Shown here piece after piece: positions 43,574 through 52,458 of a DNA stretch of 64,000 nucleotides. The notes below the pieces were generated by a model. It ran no database searches, was not told the origin of the DNA, and was given only the letters and a program-made list of their open reading frames with translations. Positions within the stretch are counted from its first letter, which is position 1; each line of letters starts with the position of its first letter. Origin of the DNA: Magnetospira sp. QH-2 (lineage in GTDB: Bacteria > Pseudomonadota > Alphaproteobacteria > Rhodospirillales > Magnetospiraceae); NCBI RefSeq assembly GCF_000968135.1, contig NZ_FO538765.1, positions 2,802,001 to 2,866,000 of the forward strand, written 5' to 3'. A program made the translations under genes and the position numbers.

Positions 43574-44605
43574 ATGGAGTATTTTGTTGGAATGGACGTA
43601 TCGATGGCAAGCATTTCGATCTGTGAGATTGATGCAAAGGGAACCGTCATTCGCGAAGGCAAGGTGTCAAGCACACCCGAGGCGGTCGCCACTTGGCTCG
43701 AGGAAAGCGGGCGTGGCTTTGCGCGAATTGGGTTGGAAGCTGGCCCTCTGGCGCCTTGGCTGTACGCAGGACTGTCCAGTCGGGGCCTCCCTGTGATTTG
43801 TATCGAGACCCGGCAAATGAAGGCCTTTGCCAGCGCCAGCCCAGTCAAGACGGACCGTCGCGACGCCCGCTTGATCGGCCAGGCGATGCGGACCGGTTTG
43901 TACCGCGCGACCCACGTCAAGACCGCGCGCAGTCAGGAGCTCCGGATGGTGCTGACCCATCGGGAGACCCTGGTTCATCAGGTCCGTCAGTTGTCCAATA
44001 CGGTACGAGGAACATTGAAAGCTTTCGGCCTCAAGGTCGGTATGGCGCGCGGACGCCTTTTCGCGGCGCGGGTTCGGGAATTGACGGCTGATAACCCGCA
44101 CCTCAGCGCAGCCGCCGAGCCGCTCTTGCTTGCGCGCCAAGCCTTGCTCGAACAACTCGACAAGCTCGACCGGCAGGTTCATGCCGCTGCGCGCGATGAT
44201 AGCGTTTGCCGGCGCCTGATGACCGTTCCCGGCGTCGGCCCGGTTACCGCCCTCGCTTTCAGGACAGGACTCGACGTGCCGGAACGGTTTCAAAAGTCGG
44301 TCATGGTCGGCGCCCACTTCGGGCTTGTCCCACGCAGATACGCCTCGGGAGAGCAGGACCGAAGCGGCCCCATCAGCAAGTGCGGAGATGCCATGGTTCG
44401 TTGGCTTTTGTTCGAGGCCGCCAATGCACTTCTCACTCGAACCCGCCGTTGGTCCTGGCTCAAACACTGGGGGCTCGCGGTCGCCAAAAGGCGCGGGATG
44501 AAACGCGCCAAGGTCGCCGTTGCCCGGCGTCTCGCCGTAATCATGCATCGCATGTGGATCGACGGCACGGACTTCCAGTACCGCAAGGAGGAGACCGCCA
44601 TCTAA
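43574..44605 (+). CDS. IS110-family transposase (copy 2)
   Basis: An intact 343-residue DEDD transposase, nearly identical to copies 1 and 3; one difference is DARLIGQAM where they have DARLISQAM. The RuvC-like domain is at residues 1-150 and the Transposase_20 domain at about 200-290 (TVPGVGPVTALAFRTGLDVPE). The start is fixed by GAGGAG upstream. Confidence 0.93.
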   Translation: MEYFVGMDVSMASISICEIDAKGTVIREGKVSSTPEAVATWLEESGRGFARIGLEAGPLAPWLYAGLSSRGLPVICIETRQMKAFASASPVKTDRRDARLIGQAMRTGLYRATHVKTARSQELRMVLTHRETLVHQVRQLSNTVRGTLKAFGLKVGMARGRLFAARVRELTADNPHLSAAAEPLLLARQALLEQLDKLDRQVHAAARDDSVCRRLMTVPGVGPVTALAFRTGLDVPERFQKSVMVGAHFGLVPRRYASGEQDRSGPISKCGDAMVRWLLFEAANALLTRTRRWSWLKHWGLAVAKRRGMKRAKVAVARRLAVIMHRMWIDGTDFQYRKEETAI

Positions 44606-44852
44606 ACACAGCGAAAACCGAGATCGCCTGAAGGGCGGCCAGGACGCGTGGCGACGCGCGGGGCTCGGATGACAGCGCGCAGGCTGCAGTGGCGTAAGAC
44701 CACGCTTTTCAGATTGCTGCACCCGATCCCCCTTGATCCCCATCATGCGGCGACGACGTCGACCGCGGACAGAAGCAAAGGGCGCCACATACCCCAGGTT
44801 CAAACCGACGGCTTGGAAATCAGCTTGACTCAAATGACTCGATTACAGAAGA
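44606..44852 (+). ncRNA. Putative seekRNA/bridge RNA of IS110 copy 2
   Basis: The 247 non-coding bases downstream of the transposase. Segment 1, CAGGCTGC at 44,680-44,687, lies within a GCAGCCTG-complementary stretch and is the reverse complement of the right half of the insertion target. Segment 2, TTTTCAG at 44,706-44,712, is identical to the left half. Between them is a small hairpin (GTGG 44,689-44,692 with CCAC 44,700-44,703). This is the geometry of a bridge RNA target loop. RNA boundaries and expression are not shown by sequence. Confidence 0.55.
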
Positions 44853-44865
44853 AGCAGCCTGTTAA
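44853..44865 (+). repeat. MITE end fragment at the right edge of IS110 copy 2
   Basis: AGCAGCCTGTTAA, the outer part of a MITE terminal inverted repeat. The matching MITE body, ending in CTTTTTCAG, is found not on the other side of this element but at 63,635-63,804. Confidence 0.7.
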
Positions 44866-45083
44866 AGCCTATCGCGGGTTGGCTATGGGGCGTGACTGAT
44901 AGGGTTTTGTCTTTAGCGCGTGTCGGGTTCCATCGGACCCGTTGGATACGCCCGACCCTATTGCAATCGATCAAGTGGTCACGCAAGGACGAGAGATCAT
45001 TCTCCGCGTCCGGCGCGCCTGCCCGCGGTTCGGGGGGGGCGCCGTGGGTCCATGAAGCCTGTCTACGGACAGGCCGGAGGTTG
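44866..45083. other. Intergenic region downstream of IS110 copy 2
   Basis: About 218 bases with no recognisable gene. A short hairpin (CGGGT/ACCCG) lies near 44,927-44,945 in the direction of transcription leaving the small gene at 45,084, without a clear T tract. Confidence 0.35.
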
Positions 45084-45323
45084 TTACCCCTCACCGCCGT
45101 CCAGGTATTCCTCGATCAGGTCATAGATCACCGGGGCGTCGTCCTCGCCGGTGACGGCCAGATTGGTGCGCTCGCCAAAGGTATTGAGCAAATAGCCCCG
45201 GGCAATGCAGATCTCTTCCAGCGCCGTGACAAAGGGCACCAGCACCCGGTCGTTGAGGGCGTCAGCGGTGTCGCAGGCCTCCATACGGGCCAACAGGTCT
45301 TTGTGGAAATCCTTGGTTTTCAT
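45084..45323 (-). CDS. Conserved hypothetical protein downstream of yqgE
   Basis: A 79-residue acidic protein, MKTKDFHKDLLARMEACDTADALNDRVLVPFVTALEEI, with no domain I recognise. The ATGA overlap with yqgE indicates coupled translation. Soluble; function unknown. Confidence 0.65.
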   Translation of the reverse strand: MKTKDFHKDLLARMEACDTADALNDRVLVPFVTALEEICIARGYLLNTFGERTNLAVTGEDDAPVIYDLIEEYLDGGEG

Positions 45324-45898
45324 GCGTGCCCCGCTTCGCTGGACAGCAACAACGCATCAATGCCCAAACGAGCCAATGCCTGATCCCATTTGTGTTCCTG
45401 GTCGGGGCTGAACACCAAACCCGGATCGCCGGGCAGATTGAGCCAGCCATTGGCCAGGATCTCGCCATCCAATTGCCCCGGCCCCCAACCCGCATAGCCC
45501 AAAGCCAATAGGGACTGGAACGGTCCTTGGCCATCGGCGATGGCGCGCAGGATATCGACGGTGGCGGTCAGGGCGATCTGGTCATCCACCATAAGGCTGG
45601 AATCCTGCAAATAGTCCGAGGAATGAAGGACAAAGCCACGACCGGAATCCACCGGGCCGCCAAAATGGATGCGGATACGGTCGTCGGCGCCCCCGGGATC
45701 GATTTCCAGTTGCTCCAGCAAATCGGGCAGAGTCAGGGATTCCATGAGCCGATTGACCACCAGACCCATGGCGCCCTCGGGCCCATGGGCGCAGATGTAG
45801 ATCACCGCGTGCTCAAAGCGCGGATCGCCGATGCCGGGCATGGCCACGAGGATCTGCCCGGCCAAATTATCCAGATCTAAGGGTTCTTCTATTTTCAT
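45320..45898 (-). CDS. YqgE/AlgH family protein (UPF0301)
   Basis: A 192-residue protein from MKIEEPLDLDNLAGQILVAMPGIGDPRFEHAVIYIC. Family blocks include GAMGLVVNRLMES, FGGPVDSGRGFVLHSSDY and LGYAGWGPGQLDGEI. AlgH was named for a link to alginate regulation in Pseudomonas, but the biochemical role is unknown. I chose the internal start because the upstream 12 residues lack family similarity. Confidence 0.92.
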   Translation of the reverse strand: MKIEEPLDLDNLAGQILVAMPGIGDPRFEHAVIYICAHGPEGAMGLVVNRLMESLTLPDLLEQLEIDPGGADDRIRIHFGGPVDSGRGFVLHSSDYLQDSSLMVDDQIALTATVDILRAIADGQGPFQSLLALGYAGWGPGQLDGEILANGWLNLPGDPGLVFSPDQEHKWDQALARLGIDALLLSSEAGHA

Positions 45899-46028
45899 AG
45901 CTCCATTATCGCATGTACCGGCGCCGCAACCCAATACCCTTGTCGCGGAAATCCGCCGATCCGGTCAAAATACCGTGACAAGGGCCGGCAAGTCTTTTCC
46001 CTACCGCGGAAGAGGCTATATTCACCCC

Positions 46029-48137
46029 ATGATGATTCGCATTCTAATGATGTTCTTGCTGACCCTCGGGATCTTGGCACACAAAGCCCAGGCCGCCGGG
46101 TCCGATTGGATCGACCTGGAGCATGTTTCCCTGCGCCTGATCGCGGCGGACAATGCGCTGCCCGGCGACGAGGCCCGGATCGGCCTGCACTTCAAACTGC
46201 AAGACGAATGGAAAATCTATTGGCGGTCCCCCGGAGATGCCGGATTTCCGCCGCAGGTAAAATGGCAGGGCTCCAAGAATCTGGCCGGAACCGAGAGCCA
46301 TTGGCCCGCCCCTATCCGCTTTTCCACCAGCGGCATCGAGACCATCGGCTACAAGCACGAAGTGGTGCTGCCCATGACCGCCCGCCTGGAAACGGCGGGA
46401 GAGGGCCTATCCCTGCGCGGCAACGTGGATTTTCTGGCTTGCGCCGAGATCTGCATACCTTATCAGACGGATATCTCCTTGGACCTGCCGGGGGGCCAAC
46501 CGACGTCATCGAGTGCCGAAGCTTTTCTAATTGAAGACTACATGGCCCGTGTGCCCGGAGACGGCCGCCAACATGGTCTTTCCATTGAGCCGCTGAGTGG
46601 ATTGACCAGCGGTGAGAAACCCTTGCTGATTGCCTCGGCACAGAGCCAGACTCCGTTCGATGCCCCTGACCTCTATGTGGAAGGCCCACCGGAGCTGATA
46701 TTCGGTAAACCGCAGGCACGCATTGGCGGTGACGGTCGCCTGGTGACCTTCCAAATCCCAGTGGATGGCCTGGCCGACCACCCCACTGGCGGCATCGGTG
46801 CCGAGTTGACCTTGACCCTGGTTGATGGCGAGCGCTCGGCGGAACGCAGCGTCCAACCGGTGCAGAATCTGCAATTGCCAGAAGCCCTGCTGGAAACCTC
46901 GACCGAAAGCGACGTTTCCATTTCCTTTATGTTGCTGATGGCTGTCGTCGGCGGATTGATCCTCAACCTGATGCCCTGTGTGCTGCCGGTTCTGTCCATT
47001 AAGCTGTTGGGAGTCATCGGCCATGGCGGCGGCGATCCACGCACGGTCCGACTGGGCTTCATCGCCTCGGCGGCGGGTATCGTCGCCACCTTCATGGTCT
47101 TGGCCGGAGCCCTGATCGGCCTTAAGCAGGCCGGGGCCGCCATCGGATGGGGAATTCAATTTCAACACCCCTGGTTTCTGACCGGGATGGCCTTGTTGGT
47201 CACTTTGTTCGCCTGCAATCTGTGGGGTTGGTTCGAGATCCGGCTGCCCCAATGGCTCAATGATCTGGGCGCCGGTTCCGGCCCCTCGCATGGCATGGGG
47301 GGGCATTTCCTGACCGGGGCTTTTGCCACCCTGTTGGCCACCCCTTGTTCTGCGCCATTCCTCGGCACGGCTGTCGGCTTTGCCTTGGCCCGGGGCGGCG
47401 GGGAGATCCTGGCCGTATTCATCGCCATCGGCCTGGGCATGGCCCTGCCCTACCTTCTGGTTGCCTTGCGTCCGACCCTGGCCACGCGCCTACCCAAGCC
47501 AGGGCCCTGGATGATCACATTGAAGAAGGTCTTGGCTCTGGCCTTGGCGGCAACGGCGGTCTGGTTGGTAACGGTGATGATCGCCCAGATCGGTCGGGAA
47601 TCGGCCTTGGTTATTGGCCTGATGCTGCTTGCCATGGTCGGGCTATTCGCCCTGCGCGCCCGACTGGGCAAGCTGGATCGTGTCGCCCCCGCCGTGGTGG
47701 TTCTCCTGGCCTTGGGGAGTTTCTGGGTGCCCCGGGGCGAGCCGGAAATCACCCCTCAATCCTATGACGGTCCCTGGAAGCCCTTTGACCTGGCGGCCAT
47801 TCCCGCCCTGATCGCCGAAGGTAAAACCGTGTTCGTGGATGTGACGGCGGATTGGTGCATCACCTGTCAGGTCAACAAGGCGGCGGTGCTGGCCGTGGAC
47901 CCGGTGCATACGCGGCTCGGGAGTCCGGATGTGGTGGCCATGAAAGCCGATTGGACCCGCCCTAGCGATACGATTTCAGCCTACCTGGCTCAGTTCGGTC
48001 GCTTTGGCATTCCGTTCAATGTGGTTTATGGCAAGCGCGCGCCGCTGGGACTTCCGCTACCGGAGTTGCTCACAACGGACCTGGTCATGGAGGCTCTGGA
48101 CAAAGCCGCCGAAAGCCGCATGGAGGCCCGCCAATGA
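46029..48137 (+). CDS. DsbD/ScsB-like thiol:disulfide interchange protein
   Basis: A 702-residue inner-membrane protein moving electrons from cytoplasmic thioredoxin to periplasmic thiols. A signal peptide (MMIRILMMFLLTLGILAHKAQA) precedes a periplasmic DsbC/DsbD-like alpha domain at residues 25-290, with a CAEIC motif. A multi-span beta domain carries one cysteine each in NLMPCVLPVLSIK (Cys317) and LLATPCSAPFLG (Cys440). The C-terminal thioredoxin-like gamma domain has Cys610 and Cys613 in DWCITCQVN. The N-terminal domain type suggests ScsB-like rather than classical DsbD. It overlaps the peroxiredoxin gene by four bases. Confidence 0.92.
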   Translation: MMIRILMMFLLTLGILAHKAQAAGSDWIDLEHVSLRLIAADNALPGDEARIGLHFKLQDEWKIYWRSPGDAGFPPQVKWQGSKNLAGTESHWPAPIRFSTSGIETIGYKHEVVLPMTARLETAGEGLSLRGNVDFLACAEICIPYQTDISLDLPGGQPTSSSAEAFLIEDYMARVPGDGRQHGLSIEPLSGLTSGEKPLLIASAQSQTPFDAPDLYVEGPPELIFGKPQARIGGDGRLVTFQIPVDGLADHPTGGIGAELTLTLVDGERSAERSVQPVQNLQLPEALLETSTESDVSISFMLLMAVVGGLILNLMPCVLPVLSIKLLGVIGHGGGDPRTVRLGFIASAAGIVATFMVLAGALIGLKQAGAAIGWGIQFQHPWFLTGMALLVTLFACNLWGWFEIRLPQWLNDLGAGSGPSHGMGGHFLTGAFATLLATPCSAPFLGTAVGFALARGGGEILAVFIAIGLGMALPYLLVALRPTLATRLPKPGPWMITLKKVLALALAATAVWLVTVMIAQIGRESALVIGLMLLAMVGLFALRARLGKLDRVAPAVVVLLALGSFWVPRGEPEITPQSYDGPWKPFDLAAIPALIAEGKTVFVDVTADWCITCQVNKAAVLAVDPVHTRLGSPDVVAMKADWTRPSDTISAYLAQFGRFGIPFNVVYGKRAPLGLPLPELLTTDLVMEALDKAAESRMEARQ

Positions 48138-48616
48138 TCGCCGTCGGTGACTTGTTTCCGGATGTGACCCTGAAAACCTTCGATGGCGACGGCGCCATGG
48201 TTGATCAGTCCACCGCCACCCTTTTCACCCAAGGACGTTCGGTGTTGTTCGGCCTTCCCGGTGCTTTCACACCCACCTGTTCAACGATGCACCTTCCCGG
48301 CTACGTAAAAGCCCGCGACCGTTTTCAGGCAACCGGCGTTGATTGCCTTGCCTGTCTTTCGGTCAATGACGCCTTTGTCATGCGGGCCTGGGCCGAGAGC
48401 CTGAACGTGCTCGGGACGGTCGCCATGCTCGCCGACGGCAATGGTACCCTGACCCGCGCCCTGGGCCTGGACACCGATGCCTCGGCCTTTGGCATGGGGC
48501 TGCGCGCCCAACGGTTTGCCATGACCTTGGATGCGGGCCGGGTCAGCGGGTTGTTCGTGGAGGCACCAGGAGAATACCGGGTCTCGGACGCGGAATATGT
48601 GCTTCGACAGGTCTGA
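48134..48616 (+). CDS. Peroxiredoxin (Prx5/redoxin type)
   Basis: A 160-residue atypical peroxiredoxin with peroxidatic Cys49 in LPGAFTPTCSTMHLPGY and the helix VNDAFVMRAWAESL. Possible resolving cysteines lie at CLAC near residue 72. It reduces peroxides. Coupled to the DsbD/ScsB gene by an ATGA overlap. No signal peptide, so it should be cytoplasmic although its partner works at the membrane. Confidence 0.92.
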   Translation: MIAVGDLFPDVTLKTFDGDGAMVDQSTATLFTQGRSVLFGLPGAFTPTCSTMHLPGYVKARDRFQATGVDCLACLSVNDAFVMRAWAESLNVLGTVAMLADGNGTLTRALGLDTDASAFGMGLRAQRFAMTLDAGRVSGLFVEAPGEYRVSDAEYVLRQV

Positions 48617-48709
48617 GACCGCGAACTAGGCAAACGAACCTTCAGACTGTACCATGGCGTGAAAAGCCGGTAGCGGCACCCTGTTCCATCGGACATAAGG
48701 TCACCAGCC

Positions 48710-50242
48710 GTGACATCACTGCAGACCCGGTTGATCATTCTAATCGGTAGCTTGATGCTCCTGGCCTTTTCGGCCCTGGAGGGGCTCGCCTACTATCGCG
48801 CCAAGGAAGCGGCGGTGGCTGAAGCTTTTGACAAAGCCGAGCGGTTGCGCGGTGTGCTGATGGCCCTGCGGCGGGTCTATCAACATCAGTTTCTGGAAAG
48901 CGGCATTGCGCTGACACCGCAAACCATCGGGTTTTTGCCTGCCCATTCAATTTCCAGAATATCCAAGGACTTCAAGGACTGGGACCGGTCGGGCGTTTCC
49001 TTCAACAATGTGTCGGACAACCCTCGAAACAAGAACAATCTGGCCGACGGCGTGGAGATGGCGGCCATCGAGTTCTTCCGGGCGAATCGCGACGCCGAGA
49101 AACGGCTGACCACCTATCGATCCGGCCAGGAATCCTACTTCCACTATTCCAGCCCCATTTGGGTCGAGGAATACTGTTTGAAATGTCATGGGCGCAAGCA
49201 AGACGCACCGCCAGCCATTCAGCTATCCTACAACAATGCCTTCGATATGAAGGCTGGTGATCTGAGGGGAATCGTCAGCATCAAGATTCCCGCCGGGGAC
49301 TTGAATGAGAAAATCTGGCATACAGTGAAACAGGACATCGCCGTCCACCTGCTGGTTTTCATCGGGCTATTCACCATCATCATCCTGACCGTACGCCGTT
49401 TTCTGACCCGTCCGGCCATCAAGTTGTCCGAAGGCCTGGATGCCGTGGCCCAGGGCAATCTGAGCTACCGGATCGGCGGATTGGAAGGGGAATTTGCGCA
49501 GATCGGCGACCGCTTCAATCAGATGGGCGAGCAGTTGGCCAAGACCAACAACGAACTGAAGCGCTCCAATGAAGAGTTGAGCCAATTCGCCTATGTTTCT
49601 TCCCACGACCTGCGGGAACCGCTCCGCATGGTGACCAGCTATGTCCAACTACTGGAGCGCAAATGCCACAGCGTGCTGGACGATGAGGGACGCCAGTACA
49701 TTGGCTATGCGGTGGATGGCGCCCTGCGCATGGACAGCCTGATCAACGACCTGCTGGAATTCTCGCGGGTGGAAAGCAAGGGTCAACGCCCCACCGAAGT
49801 GGAAAGCACCGATGTGGTGATGGAGGTGTTGGAAAACCTCCATACCCTGATCGATGAATCCAACGGACGCGTCACCTTTGAGGGCCTCCCGCGCATCTCC
49901 GCCGATTCAGCTCAAATGATCCAACTGTTCCAAAACTTGATATCCAATGCCCTCAAGTATGGCCGTCCCGATGTACCACCGGAAATCCACATCGTGGGTC
50001 AGACCGAGCAGGGGCTGACGACCTTCTCGGTCATTGATAACGGCATTGGTATAGATCCCCGCTATCAAGACAAGATTTTCGTTATTTTCCAGCGCCTGCA
50101 TGCACGGGAAGAATTCAGCGGAACGGGGATTGGCCTGGCCATTTGCAAGCGAATCGTTGAACGCCACGGTGGAACGATCTGGGTGGAAAGCACCCCTGGC
50201 GAGGGATCGACCTTCCACTTCACCTTGCCAACGGCTCCGTAA
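48710..50242 (+). CDS. Sensor histidine kinase with c-type-heme-like DUF3365 sensor domain
   Basis: A 510-residue membrane kinase with GTG start. TM1 is near residues 5-25 and TM2 near 205-225. Between them lies a periplasmic Tll0287/DUF3365-like domain with a CxxCH heme c motif, Cys156-Leu-Lys-Cys159-His160. A HAMP domain follows (RPAIKLSEGLDAVAQGNLSYRIGGLEG), then HisKA with His299 in SSHDLREPLRMV and HATPase_c with NLISNALKYG, DNGIGI and GTGIGLAICKRIVERHGG. A redox or gas sensor is likely. No response regulator is adjacent, so its output is unknown. Confidence 0.9.
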   Translation: MTSLQTRLIILIGSLMLLAFSALEGLAYYRAKEAAVAEAFDKAERLRGVLMALRRVYQHQFLESGIALTPQTIGFLPAHSISRISKDFKDWDRSGVSFNNVSDNPRNKNNLADGVEMAAIEFFRANRDAEKRLTTYRSGQESYFHYSSPIWVEEYCLKCHGRKQDAPPAIQLSYNNAFDMKAGDLRGIVSIKIPAGDLNEKIWHTVKQDIAVHLLVFIGLFTIIILTVRRFLTRPAIKLSEGLDAVAQGNLSYRIGGLEGEFAQIGDRFNQMGEQLAKTNNELKRSNEELSQFAYVSSHDLREPLRMVTSYVQLLERKCHSVLDDEGRQYIGYAVDGALRMDSLINDLLEFSRVESKGQRPTEVESTDVVMEVLENLHTLIDESNGRVTFEGLPRISADSAQMIQLFQNLISNALKYGRPDVPPEIHIVGQTEQGLTTFSVIDNGIGIDPRYQDKIFVIFQRLHAREEFSGTGIGLAICKRIVERHGGTIWVESTPGEGSTFHFTLPTAP

Positions 50243-50245
50243 AAC

Positions 50246-51328
50246 TCAGGAGTCCGAGGCTGACGATCCTGCCGCCACCATGTCTGTGGGAATCATCGTG
50301 TAATCCCCCGCCTCGTCCCGGAACGGGCTTAGATTGTCGATAAACTGTTGCGTGCTGACCGCCCAGGAGAAGGTTTCCGCGTGGGCGCGACAGACATCGG
50401 CCGGAATGCCCAAGGCTTTTTCAACCGCCAACTCCAGGTTTTCGTCCAGCACCCCGGCGGGACTGTCGCCGATGACATCCAACGGACCCGGCACCGGATA
50501 GGCGGCCACCGGCACGCCGGAGGCCAGGGCTTCGATGAGAACCAGCCCAAAAGTATCGGTACGGCTCGGAAACACAAAGACATCGGCGGCGGCATACCAG
50601 GCGGCCAGGTCCGCGCCATGCCGGGCACCGGCGAACAGAACATCGGGATGGGCCTTGCGCAGAGACTCCAGTTGCGGTCCATCGCCCACGACCACCTTCT
50701 GACCGGGATTGCCCAAGGACAAAAAGGCTTCGATATTTTTTTCCACCGCCACCCGGCCCACATAAAGCTGGATGGGCCCCTCGATCCCTTGCAGCTCCTT
50801 GGGGGGGCTATTGCGGTATTGAGGCCGGAACTGGTCGGTATCCACGCCCCGGGTCCAACGGCGAATATCCTTGAACCCACGCTCCTCAAGCGCCTGCTCG
50901 ATGGTTTCCGTCGCCACCATGACCCCCGAGGAGGCGCCATGGAACCATCGCACGAAGGCATAGGACCAGGCCAACGGCAGCCGCGTGCGGGCATGGATGT
51001 ATTCCGGAAAGCGGGTATGATAGGCGGTGGTGAACGGCAGCCCCCGGCGGCGGCAATAACGTCTCGCGGCCAATCCCAGGGGCCCCTCCGTGGCAAGATG
51101 GATGGCACAGGGCTGGGCCGTGTCCAACAGCTTTTTCACCTTTGGTCCGGGGAATAGCGCCAGGCGGATTTCCGGATAAGTGGGACAGGGCGTGGTGCGG
51201 AACTCGTTCGGGGTGATATAGGTCACCTCATGGTTCCGGGCCGTCAGGTGCCGACCCAGGGAATCCAAGGTGCGGACCACTCCGTTGACCTGGGGGTACC
51301 AGGCATCTGTAACAATGACGATATGCAC
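50246..51328 (-). CDS. Glycosyltransferase family 4 (GT-B)
   Basis: A 360-residue GT-B transferase. The start is the GTG at 51,326-51,328 (VHIVIVTDAWYPQVNGVVRTL), preceded by GAAGG, which rejects a 63-residue upstream extension. Donor-binding sequence PSRTDTFGLVLIEALASGVPVAAYPVPGP and acceptor-side HLATEGPLGLAARRYCRRRGLPF are clear. It resembles the family that glycosylates lipids, such as diacylglycerol glucosyl or mannosyl transferases. It is downstream of the LpxH-like gene; a membrane-lipid role is plausible, the sugar unknown. Confidence 0.85.
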   Translation of the reverse strand: MHIVIVTDAWYPQVNGVVRTLDSLGRHLTARNHEVTYITPNEFRTTPCPTYPEIRLALFPGPKVKKLLDTAQPCAIHLATEGPLGLAARRYCRRRGLPFTTAYHTRFPEYIHARTRLPLAWSYAFVRWFHGASSGVMVATETIEQALEERGFKDIRRWTRGVDTDQFRPQYRNSPPKELQGIEGPIQLYVGRVAVEKNIEAFLSLGNPGQKVVVGDGPQLESLRKAHPDVLFAGARHGADLAAWYAAADVFVFPSRTDTFGLVLIEALASGVPVAAYPVPGPLDVIGDSPAGVLDENLELAVEKALGIPADVCRAHAETFSWAVSTQQFIDNLSPFRDEAGDYTMIPTDMVAAGSSASDS

Positions 51329-51342
51329 GGGAACCTTCGGAT

Positions 51343-52197
51343 CTAGGCCGGCTCCGGGATCTTGCCCGGCGCCGCCTTGGTTGAGGGTGTCGCAGGGGCC
51401 GGAGCTATTTCCCGAACCGTCGCGTCGATGGGGGACAGGTCGCGGAGCTTCAGCCAATCGAGAACCTCCAACCGTCCGTCGGGATGCTCGACCAGAGCCG
51501 TGCAGCTTTCCACCCAATCGCCGTCGTTGGCATAGGTGATGCCGTCCATGTCATAGAGTGCCGTGGCATGAATATGGCCGCAGACGACGCCTTCGACGCC
51601 CCGCTTGCGGGCCTCTCCGACCACCGCTTCCTCGTATCGGCTGATATATTCGACGGCATTCTTTACCTTATGTTTCAAATAAGCCGAAAGGGACCAATAC
51701 CTGAATCCCAATTTCCGGCGCGCCAGGTTCAGCCAGTGATTGGTTTCCAGCAGCATCTCGTAGGCCCAGTCCCCGATCAAGGCCAACCACCTGGCATACT
51801 TTACCACCGCATCGAACTGGTCGCCATGGATTACCAGATAGCGCTTTTTATCGGCCGCGGTATGAATGGCCTCGGTCAGAACGGCGACATTACCGAAGCG
51901 TTGTTTGGCGAAATCACGGAAATTCTCATCGTGGTTGCCGGGGATGTAATAGACCTTGGTCCCCTTGCGGGCCTTGCGCAGGATTTTCTGCACCACGTCA
52001 TTATGGCTTTGGGCCCATTCCCATTTGCGGCTCAGGCGCCAGTTGTCGACGATATCGCCGACCAGATAGAGGTAGTCGGATTCCGTGTGCCTGAGGAAAT
52101 CCAGCAGATACTCCGCCTTGCAGCCTTTGGTCCCCAAATGGATATCGGAAATCCAAATGGTCCGGTAGCGTAGTTTGGTGGTCCCCAAGGCGTTCAT
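51343..52197 (-). CDS. UDP-2,3-diacylglucosamine hydrolase-like metallophosphoesterase
   Basis: A 284-residue calcineurin-like phosphoesterase of the LpxH/LpxH2 type. All metal motifs are present: WISDIHLGTKGC, LVGDIVDNWRLSRKW, IPGNHDENF, VIHGDQFD and VCGHIHATAL. The C-terminal 35 residues are Pro/Ala-rich. It lies 14 bases before the glycosyltransferase, a frequent alphaproteobacterial pair, and is divergent from a lipid kinase. Confidence 0.88.
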   Translation of the reverse strand: MNALGTTKLRYRTIWISDIHLGTKGCKAEYLLDFLRHTESDYLYLVGDIVDNWRLSRKWEWAQSHNDVVQKILRKARKGTKVYYIPGNHDENFRDFAKQRFGNVAVLTEAIHTAADKKRYLVIHGDQFDAVVKYARWLALIGDWAYEMLLETNHWLNLARRKLGFRYWSLSAYLKHKVKNAVEYISRYEEAVVGEARKRGVEGVVCGHIHATALYDMDGITYANDGDWVESCTALVEHPDGRLEVLDWLKLRDLSPIDATVREIAPAPATPSTKAAPGKIPEPA

Positions 52198-52458
52198 GGC
52201 GCGGCCCCCAGCCGATGCGCGGCGCTTCGGGGCTTCGCCTATGTTGTGGCAGCCCCAATGATATCTTCAACATTCTGTAGCCACATGGGAGGGTGCTGTC
52301 TAGGTGTCCACCCCCATTTTCACGAAACATTAAAGAATTCGTCGCCGCTTTGTAGTGCTGAAGTTTCACTTCCCATTCCATATTATTTATGTATTGTAAC
52401 TGCAATCAATTATTCACATGTCCTGGTGCAGTATAAACTCAAAACAAGCAAAACAAAT
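52198..52458. promoter_or_regulatory. Divergent promoter region between LpxH-like and lipid kinase genes
   Basis: These 261 bases separate divergent genes. The half next to the kinase gene is AT-rich (about 52,375-52,460) and is the probable promoter site. No clear ribosome binding site precedes the kinase ATG. Confidence 0.35.

Larger units (their letters stand above)
43493..44854 (+). mobile_element. IS110-family (IS1111-type) insertion sequence, copy 2, left end lost to IS5
   Basis: Plus-strand copy. It begins at the TA next to IS5, and its first 32 bases are missing here but occur at 63,805-63,836. The right end is intact: the subterminal repeat CTCGATTAC lies near 44,838-44,846, then AGAAGA and the AG core dinucleotide at 44,853-44,854, followed by the MITE end. 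The transposase frame is intact, but with the left end displaced by an IS the unit should not move on its own. Confidence 0.88.
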
